Origin: Pseudomonas sp. 30_B
GTDB lineage: Bacteria; Pseudomonadota; Gammaproteobacteria; Pseudomonadales; Pseudomonadaceae
Assembly (NCBI RefSeq): GCF_017491605.1
Contig: NZ_JAFGYY010000006.1
Coordinates: forward strand, 1 to 64,000
Length of the DNA stretch: 64,000 bases
Reading direction: 5' to 3'
Under the pieces are notes generated by a model. That model was not told the origin of the DNA. It did no database searches and was given only the letters and a program-made list of their open reading frames with translations. The translations under genes were made by a program, and so were the position numbers. Shown in pieces: positions 15,392-23,937 of the stretch (positions are counted from its first letter, which is position 1; each line of letters starts with the position of its first letter).

Positions 15392-16450
15392 ATGACCACC
15401 ACGCTCCCACCCCGCGGCCGTGGCACTGCCAGCAATCCGCACAACCGCTTCGCCCCGACCACCTCGGTGCCTGTGGATAACGATTGGTTCGATGAGGTCC
15501 CCAAGCCCCAGGTGACCGAAATCCGCAACGAGCTGGCGAAAACGGTGATCTCCCGCAACCAGTCGCCGGACCTGCCCTTCGACCGCTCGATCAACCCCTA
15601 CCGGGGCTGCGAACACGGCTGCATCTACTGCTATGCCCGTCCCAGCCACGCCTACTGGGACCTCTCGCCGGGGCTGGACTTCGAAACGAAGCTGATCGCC
15701 AAGACCAACGCCGCCGCCGTGCTGGAGCAGGAGCTGAGCAAGCCGGGCTACGTCTGCGCGCCGATCAACCTGGGCGCCAATACCGACCCCTACCAGCCCA
15801 TCGAGCGCCAGCAGCGGTTGACCCGGCAGATCCTCGAGGTGCTGCTGCGCTTCCGCCATCCGCTGACCATCGTCACCAAGGGCTCGCTGATCCTGCGCGA
15901 CCTCGATCTGCTCAGCGAGTTGGCGGAACGGAACCTGGTCCGGGTGTTGATCAGCCTGACCACCCTGGACGATGAGCTCAAACGCATCCTCGAACCCCGC
16001 GCCGCCGCGCCGTCCGCGCGCCTGCGGGCGATACGCGTGCTGCGCGGACAGGGCATTCCGGTGGGCGTGCTGTGCGCGCCGATGATCCCGATGATCAACG
16101 ACCACGAGCTGGAAGCCCTGCTGGAAGCGGCCCATGATGCCGGCGCGCAGAGTGCCAACTACATTCTGCTGCGCCTGCCGCGCGAGGTCGGGCCGCTGTT
16201 CGAGGAATGGCTGGCGGCGCACTACCCGCAGCGCGCCAACCATGTGATGAGCCTGATCCGCCAGGTGCGCGGCGGGGACATCTACGACAGTCGCTTCGGC
16301 CATCGCTTCCGTGGCGAGGGGCCGTTCGCCCAACTGCTGGCCCAGCGCTTCGACGTCGCCCTGCGCCGCCTGGGACTGGAACGTCGCGGCAGCGACAGCC
16401 TGGATTGCACGGCCTTCGCGCCCCCCCACAGCCAGATGAGCCTGTTCTGA
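15392..16450 (+). CDS. PA0069-like radical SAM protein, SOS-controlled
   Basis: This 352-residue protein has the Fe-S motif Cys73-X3-Cys77-X2-Cys80 in RGCEHGCIYCYARP, within the Rv2578c/SplB-like group of radical SAM proteins related to spore photoproduct lyase. The N-terminus is low in structure and proline-rich. ATG 15392 lies just behind a LexA box, so expression should rise after DNA damage. A DNA- or nucleotide-directed repair reaction is the natural guess. The reaction itself is not established for this group, as far as I know. Confidence 0.85.
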   Translation: MTTTLPPRGRGTASNPHNRFAPTTSVPVDNDWFDEVPKPQVTEIRNELAKTVISRNQSPDLPFDRSINPYRGCEHGCIYCYARPSHAYWDLSPGLDFETKLIAKTNAAAVLEQELSKPGYVCAPINLGANTDPYQPIERQQRLTRQILEVLLRFRHPLTIVTKGSLILRDLDLLSELAERNLVRVLISLTTLDDELKRILEPRAAAPSARLRAIRVLRGQGIPVGVLCAPMIPMINDHELEALLEAAHDAGAQSANYILLRLPREVGPLFEEWLAAHYPQRANHVMSLIRQVRGGDIYDSRFGHRFRGEGPFAQLLAQRFDVALRRLGLERRGSDSLDCTAFAPPHSQMSLF

Positions 16451-16659
16451 CTCCCCGTTGCATGAGCCTGGATGTAGCATCGTGCAAAAATCCGTCACGA
16501 AGTGCTGGCAGGGTTTTGCTTTACGCTTTGCTCCCCGGGAATCCGACAGACTTCAGGCAACTATCTCAGAGGATTTTTCCGTCAGGTTGTGTCTTTTCGC
16601 CTACGGCAGGTCGTCGGCAAGCATGGGAAAAATTCGTCGTCATTCTTCGAGGCTCATAC

Positions 16660-17376
16660 ATGAACGATAAAACGCACGGTGAAGGGCAGGCCCACGAAAG
16701 CGCGGACGAGGCGCTGCGGCGAATCGTCGATGGCTTCCAACACTTCCGCCAGGAAGTGTTCCCGCAGCAGGAAGAGCTCTTCAAGAGGCTGGCCCATGCG
16801 CAGAATCCGCGCGCGATGTTCATTACCTGCGCCGATTCGCGCATCGTCCCGGAGCTGATCACCCAGAGTTCGCCGGGCGACCTGTTCGTCACCCGCAACG
16901 TCGGCAACGTGGTGCCGCCCTATGGCCAGATGAACGGCGGCGTGTCGACCGCCATCGAGTTCGCGGTCATGGCGCTGGGCGTGCAGCACATCATCGTCTG
17001 CGGCCACTCCGATTGCGGCGCGATGAAGGCGGTACTGGCCCCGCAGACCCTGGAAAGCATGCCGACGGTGAAGGCCTGGCTGCGCCACGCCGAAGTCGCC
17101 CGCACCGTGGTGGCGCAAACCTGCGGCTGCGCGACCGAGGAACACCTGGGCATCGTCACCGAAGAGAACGTGGTGGCCCAGCTCGACCACCTGAAGACCC
17201 ATCCATCCGTGGCCGCGCGCCTGGCCAGCGGCCAGCTGTTCATCCATGGCTGGGTGTACGACATCGAGACCAGCGAGATCAAAGGCTACGACGCCGAGGA
17301 AGGTCGCTTCCGCCCGATCGATGGCGAAGGCCCGATCCCCATGGCCACGCCGCGCGCGCGCTACCTGCCGCGCTGA
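16660..17376 (+). CDS. Beta-class carbonic anhydrase
   Basis: This 238-residue protein carries the zinc site Cys57-x-Asp59-x-Arg61 (CADSR) and His116-x2-Cys119 (CGHSDCGA), so it should interconvert CO2 and bicarbonate. It resembles PAO1 PA0102 (psCA1), which sits at the same place next to the cytochrome oxidase cluster. ATG 16660 has GAGG upstream. A longer in-frame reading from 16207 would overlap the radical SAM gene and is rejected. The 209 bp before it hold no clear promoter that I could define. The PAO1 sulfate permease gene of this locus is absent here. Confidence 0.92.
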   Translation: MNDKTHGEGQAHESADEALRRIVDGFQHFRQEVFPQQEELFKRLAHAQNPRAMFITCADSRIVPELITQSSPGDLFVTRNVGNVVPPYGQMNGGVSTAIEFAVMALGVQHIIVCGHSDCGAMKAVLAPQTLESMPTVKAWLRHAEVARTVVAQTCGCATEEHLGIVTEENVVAQLDHLKTHPSVAARLASGQLFIHGWVYDIETSEIKGYDAEEGRFRPIDGEGPIPMATPRARYLPR

Positions 17377-17385
17377 CGGCGCCTG

Positions 17386-17413
17386 CGGAGCGGCTGGCTG
17401 CGCAGCCGCTCCG
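17386..17413. terminator. Stem-loop between convergent genes
   Basis: CGGAGCGGCTG (17386-17396) and CAGCCGCTCCG (17403-17413) form an eleven-pair stem just past the carbonic anhydrase stop. There is no T run, so termination may be imperfect; a second short hairpin CCCCGG/CTCGGGG follows near 17475. Confidence 0.45.
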
Positions 17414-17514
17414 GCTCAGGCACTTCGGGGGCGTGCGCCACAAGAGGCGCACCGCTCCCCCGCTCCAACCCCGGCCAACTCGGGGTTCCTTTCCCTGTTC
17501 CCGCCGTCGCCGCT

Positions 17515-18153
17515 CTAGCGCAGGCGCAGTTCCACACCGAACTGGCGGGACAGGCACGGCCACTGTTGCCACGCCGTCACCACCTGCGGGTCGTTCAGGC
17601 GCGCACGGTAGCCCTGTGCCGCATCCGAGGCGAAGGTGGCTTCATCGAGCATGCCGTCCACCGCGTGGTGCACCGCCTCATCCAACTGGTTGGCGAAGGG
17701 CTCGCCGATCAACTGGTGCGCCACCAGGTTGGCCACCGTGGTGTCCAGCGGGATCAGCGCCTGGTTGAAGTGGGCGATGTAGCGGTCGTTCACCTCTTCC
17801 ACCAGACGATGGGCGAGGTAGGCCTCGTCCAGCAGGGCGTCGAGGCCATCGTGGCCGTCGAGCAGCGCTGGCGGGGTGAGGAAGAACTGCTCGGCCAGCT
17901 TCAGTACCGGCTTGATGCGCTCTTCTATCCCGGCCTCGCGCGCCACGCTGGCGGCGGCATCGAGGAAGTCCGGCACCTGTTCGATATAGGCATGGGCGAA
18001 GCGGGTAAGGGTGCCGCTGGGGTCTTCTCCGGCCAGGACGATGCTCGGATGCAGCCCTTCGAGCTGGGACTGGATCAGGCGGGCCAGGTGGCCATGGCGG
18101 GACTCGAGAAGATGGGCGTTCTGGATCAGGTCACGCAGTGCAGCGGTATTCAT
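17515..18153 (-). CDS. Conserved hypothetical protein (PA0104-like)
   Basis: This 212-residue soluble protein is probably all-helical (ALRDLIQNAHLLESRHGHLARL, FLDAAASVAREAGIEERIKP). It has no signal peptide, membrane segment or recognised catalytic motif. I know it only as the conserved gene between carbonic anhydrase and coxB in Pseudomonas; its function is unknown. ATG 18153 is preceded by a possible GGAG-poor site, so initiation may be weak. It faces away from coxB, and the 423-bp gap between them holds the cox promoter. Confidence 0.7.
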   Translation of the reverse strand: MNTAALRDLIQNAHLLESRHGHLARLIQSQLEGLHPSIVLAGEDPSGTLTRFAHAYIEQVPDFLDAAASVAREAGIEERIKPVLKLAEQFFLTPPALLDGHDGLDALLDEAYLAHRLVEEVNDRYIAHFNQALIPLDTTVANLVAHQLIGEPFANQLDEAVHHAVDGMLDEATFASDAAQGYRARLNDPQVVTAWQQWPCLSRQFGVELRLR

Positions 18154-18353
18154 GACAACTCCAAGACAGCGGGGTTTGGAAAATGAAGAAAGACCTTAGC
18201 CGGCGTCCGGCTGCAGCTAAGACGCGATTGTCATAATCGGGAAGTGTTTATGCCGTCCTGGTATATCACCCCGCCATCATGGTACTCCAAAGCCGCGCCG
18301 GCCGTGGCTTTGAGATCACTCTTCGGTCTTTAGAAAAGGTTTTTTACTCTGCG

Positions 18354-18381
18354 TTGTTATGTCGCGGCCCCTGTCTATACT
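18354..18381 (+). promoter_or_regulatory. RpoS-type promoter of the cox operon
   Basis: CTATACT (18375-18381), the stationary-phase sigma consensus -10, lies with TTGTTA (18354-18359) upstream. It predicts a start near 18388 and an untranslated leader of about 190 bases before coxB. In P. aeruginosa the aa3 oxidase is induced by starvation through RpoS, as I recall, which agrees. Confidence 0.6.
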
Positions 18382-18576
18382 CCGACTCGACACACGAAAA
18401 AACCTGATGGACCCGGCCTGCCCTGCGTGCTGCCGAGGTAAGACGGTCAAAGTAAGTTGTCTTGGCGGTCCCTCCCTTGGCCGTTGGCGAGTTCAGGCGC
18501 GTAATCCCTCTGGAATGGGGGTTTGCCGTAAGAGCGCAATGCCGGCGGGATAAAAACAACGATAAGGGGAACCCGA

Positions 18577-19701
18577 ATGCTGCGACATCCACGAGTCTGG
18601 ATGGGCTTCCTTTTGCTCTTGGCTTTCAGTCAGGCAAACGCCGCCTGGACGGTCAACATGGCCCCCGGAGCGACGGAAGTCAGCCGTAACGTCTTCGACT
18701 TGCACATGACCATCTTCTGGATCTGCGTGGTCATCGGCATCATCGTCTTCGGTGCGATGTTCTGGTCGATGATCGTCCACCGTCGGTCCACCGGGCAGCA
18801 GCCCGCGCATTTCCACGAAAGCACCACGGTGGAAATCCTCTGGACCGTCATTCCCTTCCTGATCCTGGTGGTGATGGCCGTCCCGGCCACCAAGACCCTG
18901 ATCCATATGTACGACACCTCGGAACCCGAGCTGGACGTGCAGGTGACCGGTTACCAGTGGAAGTGGCAGTACAAGTACCTGGGCCAGGACGTGGAGTTCT
19001 TCTCCAACCTCGCCACGTCCCAGGATCAGATTCACAACAAGGCCGACAAGGACGAGCACTACCTCCTGGAGGTGGACAACCCGCTGGTGCTGCCGGCCGG
19101 GGTCAAGGTGCGCTTCCTGGTCACCTCCAGCGACGTGATCCACTCCTGGTGGGTGCCGGCCTTCGCGGTGAAGCGCGACGCCATCCCCGGCTTCGTCAAC
19201 GAGGCCTGGACCAAGATCGACCAGCCCGGTATCTACCGCGGCCAGTGCGCCGAGCTGTGCGGCAAGGACCACGGCTTCATGCCTATCGTGGTGGACGTGA
19301 AATCCAAGCCGGACTTCGACAAGTGGCTGGCCGAGCGCAAGGAAGAAGCCGCCAAGCTCAAGGAGCTGACCAGCAAGGAGTGGACGAAGGACGAGCTGAT
19401 CGCCCGTGGCGACAAGGTCTATCACACCATCTGCGCCGCCTGTCACCAGCCTGAGGGCCAGGGCATGCCGCCGATGTTCCCGGCGCTCAAGGGTTCGAAG
19501 ATCGTCACCGGCCCCAAGGAGCACCACCTGGAAACCGTGTTCAATGGCGTCCAGGGCACGGCCATGGCGGCCTTCGGCAAGCAGCTCTCGGAAGTGGACA
19601 TCGCCGCGGTGATCACCTACGAGCGCAACAGCTGGGGCAACAACGACGGCGACATGGTGACCCCGCAAGACGTGGTCGCCTACAAGCAGAAGCAAAAATA
19701 A
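18577..19701 (+). CDS. coxB: Cytochrome c oxidase subunit II with fused cytochrome c domain
   Basis: This 374-residue protein has a signal peptide cleaved near residue 22 (SQANA) and two membrane spans (about 45-67 and 87-105). The CuA ligands are His189, Cys224, Glu226, Cys228, His232 and Met235. A C-terminal haem c domain with CAACH (286-290) makes the enzyme caa3-like. It accepts electrons from soluble cytochrome c on the periplasmic side. AAGGGG lies eight bases before ATG 18577. It is the first gene of coxB-coxA-ctaG-coxC, behind a starvation-type promoter. Confidence 0.96.
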   Translation: MLRHPRVWMGFLLLLAFSQANAAWTVNMAPGATEVSRNVFDLHMTIFWICVVIGIIVFGAMFWSMIVHRRSTGQQPAHFHESTTVEILWTVIPFLILVVMAVPATKTLIHMYDTSEPELDVQVTGYQWKWQYKYLGQDVEFFSNLATSQDQIHNKADKDEHYLLEVDNPLVLPAGVKVRFLVTSSDVIHSWWVPAFAVKRDAIPGFVNEAWTKIDQPGIYRGQCAELCGKDHGFMPIVVDVKSKPDFDKWLAERKEEAAKLKELTSKEWTKDELIARGDKVYHTICAACHQPEGQGMPPMFPALKGSKIVTGPKEHHLETVFNGVQGTAMAAFGKQLSEVDIAAVITYERNSWGNNDGDMVTPQDVVAYKQKQK

Positions 19702-19711
19702 GGAGGCCGCG

Positions 19712-21307
19712 ATGAGTGCTGTGATCGATCACCCCGACCATTCTCACGCCGGCGACCACCACCACGGCCCCGCCAAGGGCCTGATGCGCTGGGTCCTGAC
19801 CACCAACCACAAGGACATCGGGACCCTGTACCTGTGGTTCGCCTTCTGCGCCTTCCTGCTCGGCGGCTCGTTCGCCATGGTGATCCGCGCCGAACTGTTC
19901 CAGCCGGGCCTGCAGATCGTCGAGCCGGCGTTCTTCAACCAGATGACCACCATGCACGGCCTGGTGATGGTCTTCGGTGCGGTGATGCCGGCCTTCGTCG
20001 GCCTGGCCAACTGGATGGTGCCGCTGATGATCGGCGCACCGGACATGGCCCTGCCACGCATGAACAACTTCAGCTTCTGGCTGCTGCCGGCGGCCTTCGG
20101 CCTGCTGGTCAGCACCCTGTTCATGCCGGGCGGCGGCCCGAACTTCGGCTGGACCTTCTATGCGCCGTTGTCGACGACCTTCGCCCCGCACAGCGTGACC
20201 TTCTTCATCTTCGCCATCCACCTGATGGGCATGAGTTCGATCATGGGCGCGATCAACGTGATCGCCACCATCCTCAACCTGCGCGCACCGGGCATGACCC
20301 TGATGAAGATGCCGCTGTTCGTCTGGACCTGGCTGATCACCGCGTTCCTGCTGATCGCGGTGATGCCGGTGCTGGCCGGTTGCGTGACCATGATGCTGAT
20401 GGACATCCACTTCGGCACCAGCTTCTTCAGCGCGGCCGGCGGCGGCGACCCGGTGCTGTTCCAGCACGTGTTCTGGTTCTTCGGCCACCCCGAGGTGTAC
20501 ATCATGATCCTGCCGGCGTTCGGCGCCGTCAGCTCGATCATCCCCGCCTTCAGCCGCAAGCCGCTGTTCGGCTACACCTCGATGGTCTACGCCACCGCGT
20601 CGATCGCCTTCCTCTCCTTCATCGTCTGGGCACACCACATGTTCGTGGTCGGCATCCCGCTGGTGGGCGAGCTGTTCTTCATGTACGCGACCATGCTGAT
20701 CGCCGTGCCCACCGGGGTGAAGGTGTTCAACTGGGCGTCGACCATGTGGCAGGGCTCGCTGACCTTCGAGGCGCCGATGCTGTTCGCCGTGGCCTTCGTC
20801 ATCCTATTCACCATCGGCGGCTTCTCCGGCCTGATGCTGGCCATCGCCCCGGCGGACTTCCAGTACCAGGACACCTACTTCGTGGTGGCGCACTTCCACT
20901 ACGTGCTGGTGCCCGGCGCGATCTTCGGCATCTTCGCCTCGGTGTACTACTGGATTCCCAAGTGGACCGGGCACATGTACGACGAGAGCCTCGCCAAGCT
21001 GCACTTCTGGATGAGCTTCATCGGCATGAACATGGCGTTCTTCCCGATGCACTTCGTGGGTCTGGCGGGGATGCCGCGGCGGATTCCGGACTACAACCTG
21101 CAGTTCGCCGACTTCAACATGGTCTCGTCCATCGGCGCCTTCATGTTCGGCACCACACAGTTGCTGTTCCTGTTCATCGTCATCAAGTGCATCAAGGGCG
21201 GCAAGCCGGCCCCGGCCAAGCCGTGGGATGGCGCCGAAGGCCTGGAGTGGACCATTCCCTCGCCGGCGCCGTACCACACCTTCAGCACCCCGCCCGAGGT
21301 GAAGTGA
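19712..21307 (+). CDS. coxA: Cytochrome c oxidase subunit I
   Basis: This 531-residue, twelve-span haem-copper oxidase core subunit starts with a histidine-rich leader, then WVLTTNHKDIGTLYLWF. MTTMHGLVMVF supplies a haem a ligand, and the CuB/Tyr site is in HVFWFFGHPEVYIMILPAFG. AHHMFVVG gives further CuB histidines and FVVAHFHYVLVPGA the a/a3 ligands. The Glu in GHPEV and the K-channel residues are present. It reduces oxygen to water and pumps protons. A consensus AAGGAGG precedes ATG 19712, ten bases after coxB. Confidence 0.97.
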   Translation: MSAVIDHPDHSHAGDHHHGPAKGLMRWVLTTNHKDIGTLYLWFAFCAFLLGGSFAMVIRAELFQPGLQIVEPAFFNQMTTMHGLVMVFGAVMPAFVGLANWMVPLMIGAPDMALPRMNNFSFWLLPAAFGLLVSTLFMPGGGPNFGWTFYAPLSTTFAPHSVTFFIFAIHLMGMSSIMGAINVIATILNLRAPGMTLMKMPLFVWTWLITAFLLIAVMPVLAGCVTMMLMDIHFGTSFFSAAGGGDPVLFQHVFWFFGHPEVYIMILPAFGAVSSIIPAFSRKPLFGYTSMVYATASIAFLSFIVWAHHMFVVGIPLVGELFFMYATMLIAVPTGVKVFNWASTMWQGSLTFEAPMLFAVAFVILFTIGGFSGLMLAIAPADFQYQDTYFVVAHFHYVLVPGAIFGIFASVYYWIPKWTGHMYDESLAKLHFWMSFIGMNMAFFPMHFVGLAGMPRRIPDYNLQFADFNMVSSIGAFMFGTTQLLFLFIVIKCIKGGKPAPAKPWDGAEGLEWTIPSPAPYHTFSTPPEVK

Positions 21308-21317
21308 CGGGTCTTGC

Positions 21318-21340
21318 GTAGGAGCGGACTCCGTCCGCGA
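21318..21340. repeat. REP element inside the cox operon
   Basis: GTAGGAGCGGACTCCGTCCG followed by CGA folds as a hairpin (GCGGACTCCGTCCGC). It sits in the 83-bp gap between coxA and ctaG and could lower read-through or protect the upstream mRNA. Confidence 0.8.
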
Positions 21341-21390
21341 TCGGCTCCCGGCACGCACGGAGCCCGCCCCTGCGAAAGGAGAACGACGAG

Positions 21391-21948
21391 ATGAGCGACG
21401 GCAACATCGAAACGCGCAAGCTGGTGACCCGGCTGGTCATTGCCGTGGTCGCCATGTTCGCCTTCGGCTTCGCCCTAGTGCCGCTGTACGACGTGATGTG
21501 CAAGGCACTGGGGATCAACGGCAAGACCTCCGGCAGCGCCTACCAGGGCGACGGCCAGGTGGTCGATCAGTCGCGCGAGGTGAAGATCCAGTTCGTCGCC
21601 AACAACAACATCGACATGGTCTGGGAATTCCGTCCCGAGTCGGACCAATTGGTGGTGCATCCGGGCGCGGTGAACCAGATGCTGTTCGTCGCCCGCAACC
21701 CCACCGACAAGCCGATGACCGCCCAGGCGATCCCGAGCATCGCGCCCTCGGTGGCGGCCACCTATTTCCACAAGACCGAATGCTTCTGCTTTACCCAGCA
21801 GGTGCTGCAGCCGGGTGAGCGCATCGAGATGCCGGTGCGCTTCATCGTCGACCGCGACCTGCCCAAGGATGTGCGTCACCTGACCCTTGCTTACACGCTG
21901 TTCGACATCACTTCCCGCAAGCCGCCCGTGGCCAGTAACACGCGCTGA
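21391..21948 (+). CDS. ctaG: Cytochrome c oxidase assembly protein CtaG/Cox11
   Basis: This 185-residue protein has one N-terminal membrane anchor (LVIAVVAMFAFGFALVPLY) and a periplasmic immunoglobulin-like domain with the copper-binding CFCF motif in FHKTECFCFTQQ. It delivers copper to the CuB centre of CoxA. GAAAGGAG precedes ATG 21391. It is flanked by coxA and coxC, as in PAO1 (PA0107). Confidence 0.94.
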   Translation: MSDGNIETRKLVTRLVIAVVAMFAFGFALVPLYDVMCKALGINGKTSGSAYQGDGQVVDQSREVKIQFVANNNIDMVWEFRPESDQLVVHPGAVNQMLFVARNPTDKPMTAQAIPSIAPSVAATYFHKTECFCFTQQVLQPGERIEMPVRFIVDRDLPKDVRHLTLAYTLFDITSRKPPVASNTR

Positions 21949-21970
21949 ACGGAAAAGGAGAACAACAACA

Positions 21971-22858
21971 ATGACAACCCACGATCCCTATTACGTCCCC
22001 GCGCAGAGCAAGTGGCCGATCATCGCCACCATCGGCATGCTGGTGACGATGTTTGGCGTCGGCACCTGGATGAACGACATGAGCGCCGGCAAGGCGCAGT
22101 CCCACGGCCCATGGATCTTCTTCGCCGGCGGGTTGATCCTGGCGTACATGCTGTTCGGCTGGTTCGGCAACGTCATCCGCGAAAGCCGCGGCGGCCTGTA
22201 CAGCCCGCAGATGGACCGCTCGTTCCGCTGGGGCATGAGCTGGTTCATCTTCTCGGAGGTGATGTTCTTCGCCGCCTTCTTCGGTGCGCTGTTCTACGTG
22301 CGCCACTTCGTCAACCCATGGCTGGGTGGCGAGGGTCACCACGGCATTTCGCACATGCTCTGGCCGCAGTTCGAGACCGGCTGGCCGCAGCTGAGCAACC
22401 CGGACAACAAGCTGTTCCCGCCGCCCAAGGAAGTGATCGATCCGTGGAAGCTGCCGCTGATCAACACCCTGCTGCTGGTCAGCTCCAGCTTCACCGTGAC
22501 CTTCGCCCACCACGCGCTGAAGAAGAACCATCGCGGTCCGCTGAAGCTGTGGTTGGCGCTGACCGTGGCGCTGGGGGCCTGCTTCCTGGTGCTGCAGGCC
22601 TACGAGTACCACGAGGCCTATACCGAACTGGGCCTGACTCTGGGCTCGGGCATCTACGGCGCGACCTTCTTCATGCTCACCGGCTTCCACGGCGCCCACG
22701 TGACCATCGGCGCGATCATGCTGAGCATCATGCTGATCCGCATCATCCGCGGGCACTTCGATGCCGATCACCACTTCGGCTTCGAGGCGGCGAGCTGGTA
22801 CTGGCACTTCGTCGACGTGGTGTGGGTCGGGCTGTTCACCTTCGTTTACGTGCTGTGA
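21971..22858 (+). CDS. coxC: Cytochrome c oxidase subunit III
   Basis: This 295-residue, seven-span protein has FFAAFFGALFYVRHF, the conserved LQAYEYHEA motif and FFMLTGFHGAHVTIG. The C-terminus WYWHFVDVVWVGLFTFVYVL is diagnostic for subunit III. ATG 21971 follows AAGGAGAACAACAACA. A reading that starts at 21887 would overlap ctaG and is not needed. It closes the first transcription unit; a strong stem-loop follows directly. Confidence 0.95.
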   Translation: MTTHDPYYVPAQSKWPIIATIGMLVTMFGVGTWMNDMSAGKAQSHGPWIFFAGGLILAYMLFGWFGNVIRESRGGLYSPQMDRSFRWGMSWFIFSEVMFFAAFFGALFYVRHFVNPWLGGEGHHGISHMLWPQFETGWPQLSNPDNKLFPPPKEVIDPWKLPLINTLLLVSSSFTVTFAHHALKKNHRGPLKLWLALTVALGACFLVLQAYEYHEAYTELGLTLGSGIYGATFFMLTGFHGAHVTIGAIMLSIMLIRIIRGHFDADHHFGFEAASWYWHFVDVVWVGLFTFVYVL

Positions 22859-22863
22859 AACGA

Positions 22864-22898
22864 GGCGGCGCGGGCCACCACCCGCGCCGCCTTCTTGT
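22864..22898. terminator. Terminator between coxC and the convergent DUF2909 gene
   Basis: GGCGGCGCGGG (22864-22874), loop CCACCA, CCCGCGCCGCC (22881-22891), then TTCTTGTTG. The eleven-pair GC stem sits between two convergent genes. Confidence 0.85.
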
Positions 22899-22915
22899 TG
22901 AAGCAAAAGCCTGAA

Positions 22916-23125
22916 TCAGAAATGCCAGGGAGCGGGGCTGCTCAGTTGACCGCTGAAGAAGCCCCAGGCGATGAGGGCGATGGTCAGGGCGGCGAGGATG
23001 ACGCGAACGGTCAGGGCATTGACCACGCGCGAACCGTGCCCCTCGTCCTTGACCAGAAAGAACAGGCCACTGAACAGACTGACGACGGTCGCCAGCAACA
23101 ACAGAACGATCGCAGCTTTGAGCAC
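22916..23125 (-). CDS. Small twin-transmembrane protein (DUF2909)
   Basis: This 69-residue protein has two hydrophobic spans (AAIVLLLLATVVSLFSGLFF and VILAALTIALIAWGFF) joined by a short polar loop with LVKDEGHGSRVVNAL, the DUF2909 pattern. It is conserved inside the oxidase cluster of Pseudomonas (PA0109) but is encoded on the opposite strand. Start is GTG 23125, six bases after AGGAGG. A role in oxidase assembly or stability is plausible, with no direct evidence. Confidence 0.85.
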   Translation of the reverse strand: MLKAAIVLLLLATVVSLFSGLFFLVKDEGHGSRVVNALTVRVILAALTIALIAWGFFSGQLSSPAPWHF

Positions 23126-23169
23126 TACCGGCCTCCTGTCCGCAGGGGACTGGGGTTGAGGGGGATGTC

Positions 23170-23937
23170 TTGCAGTATAGCCAGCACGTTACCCAGCACC
23201 GCGCGAGCCATCAGGCCCGCGCCTTCCGGCCCGGCCTTGCGCCGACGCTGGTAGTGCTCGCGCTGCTGCCGGTGCTGATCGGCCTGGGCTGCTGGCAACT
23301 CTCCCGCGCCGCCGAAAAACGCACCCTGCTCGCCGCCGCCGAAACCCAGCGCCAGCAGGACCCGATCTCCGTCGCCGAACTCGAACGCCAACCACCGCGC
23401 AGCTATGTGCGGGTGCGCCTGCAGGGCCAGTTCGACGCCGAACATACCGTCCTGCTGGACAACCGCACCCGCGACGGCCGCGCCGGCGTCGAGGTGCTGC
23501 AACCCTTCCATGACCGCGCCGGCCGGCAGTGGCTGCTGGTCAACCGCGGCTGGGTCGCCTGGCCCGACCGCCGCGTTCCGCCACCGATCGAAACGCCCAG
23601 CCGTGACCTGCTGCTGGACGCCTGGACCTACCTACCGCCGCCCGCCTCGCCATCCGCTCCGGTGGCCGGCTGGCCGCGCCTGGTCACCCAGGTGGACGCC
23701 CCGTTCCTGTGGGACCAGCTCGGCCGCCAGGGGCTGCCGCAGGAAATCCGCCTGGAGCCGGGCGACGCCGCCCTCGACACCGACTGGCCGATCGTCGCCA
23801 TGCCCCCGGAGCGCCACGTCGGCTACGCCGTGCAGTGGTTCGCCCTGGCGTTCGCACTGACCGGCCTCTACCTCTACCTCGGCATCCGTCGCGCACGGGA
23901 GATTCTCGAAAATGACCGCCAGCATGACCCTGAATGA
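23170..23937 (+). CDS. SURF1-family oxidase assembly protein
   Basis: This 255-residue protein has an N-terminal span (TLVVLALLPVLIGLGCWQLS), a periplasmic domain with DNRTRDGRAGVEVLQPF and WLLVNRGWV, and a C-terminal span (HVGYAVQWFALAFALTGLYL). That is the standard SURF1 layout for haem a insertion into subunit I. No ATG is in frame before the first span; TTG 23170 follows GAGGGGG at a good distance and is the best start. It begins a second transcription unit, only 44 bp from the divergent DUF2909 gene. Confidence 0.88.
   Translation: MQYSQHVTQHRASHQARAFRPGLAPTLVVLALLPVLIGLGCWQLSRAAEKRTLLAAAETQRQQDPISVAELERQPPRSYVRVRLQGQFDAEHTVLLDNRTRDGRAGVEVLQPFHDRAGRQWLLVNRGWVAWPDRRVPPPIETPSRDLLLDAWTYLPPPASPSAPVAGWPRLVTQVDAPFLWDQLGRQGLPQEIRLEPGDAALDTDWPIVAMPPERHVGYAVQWFALAFALTGLYLYLGIRRAREILENDRQHDPE

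Noticed and set aside
16207..16659. N-terminal extension of the carbonic anhydrase frame
   Set aside because: The extension overlaps the radical SAM gene and is arginine/alanine-rich; ATG 16660 has a ribosome site and matches family length.
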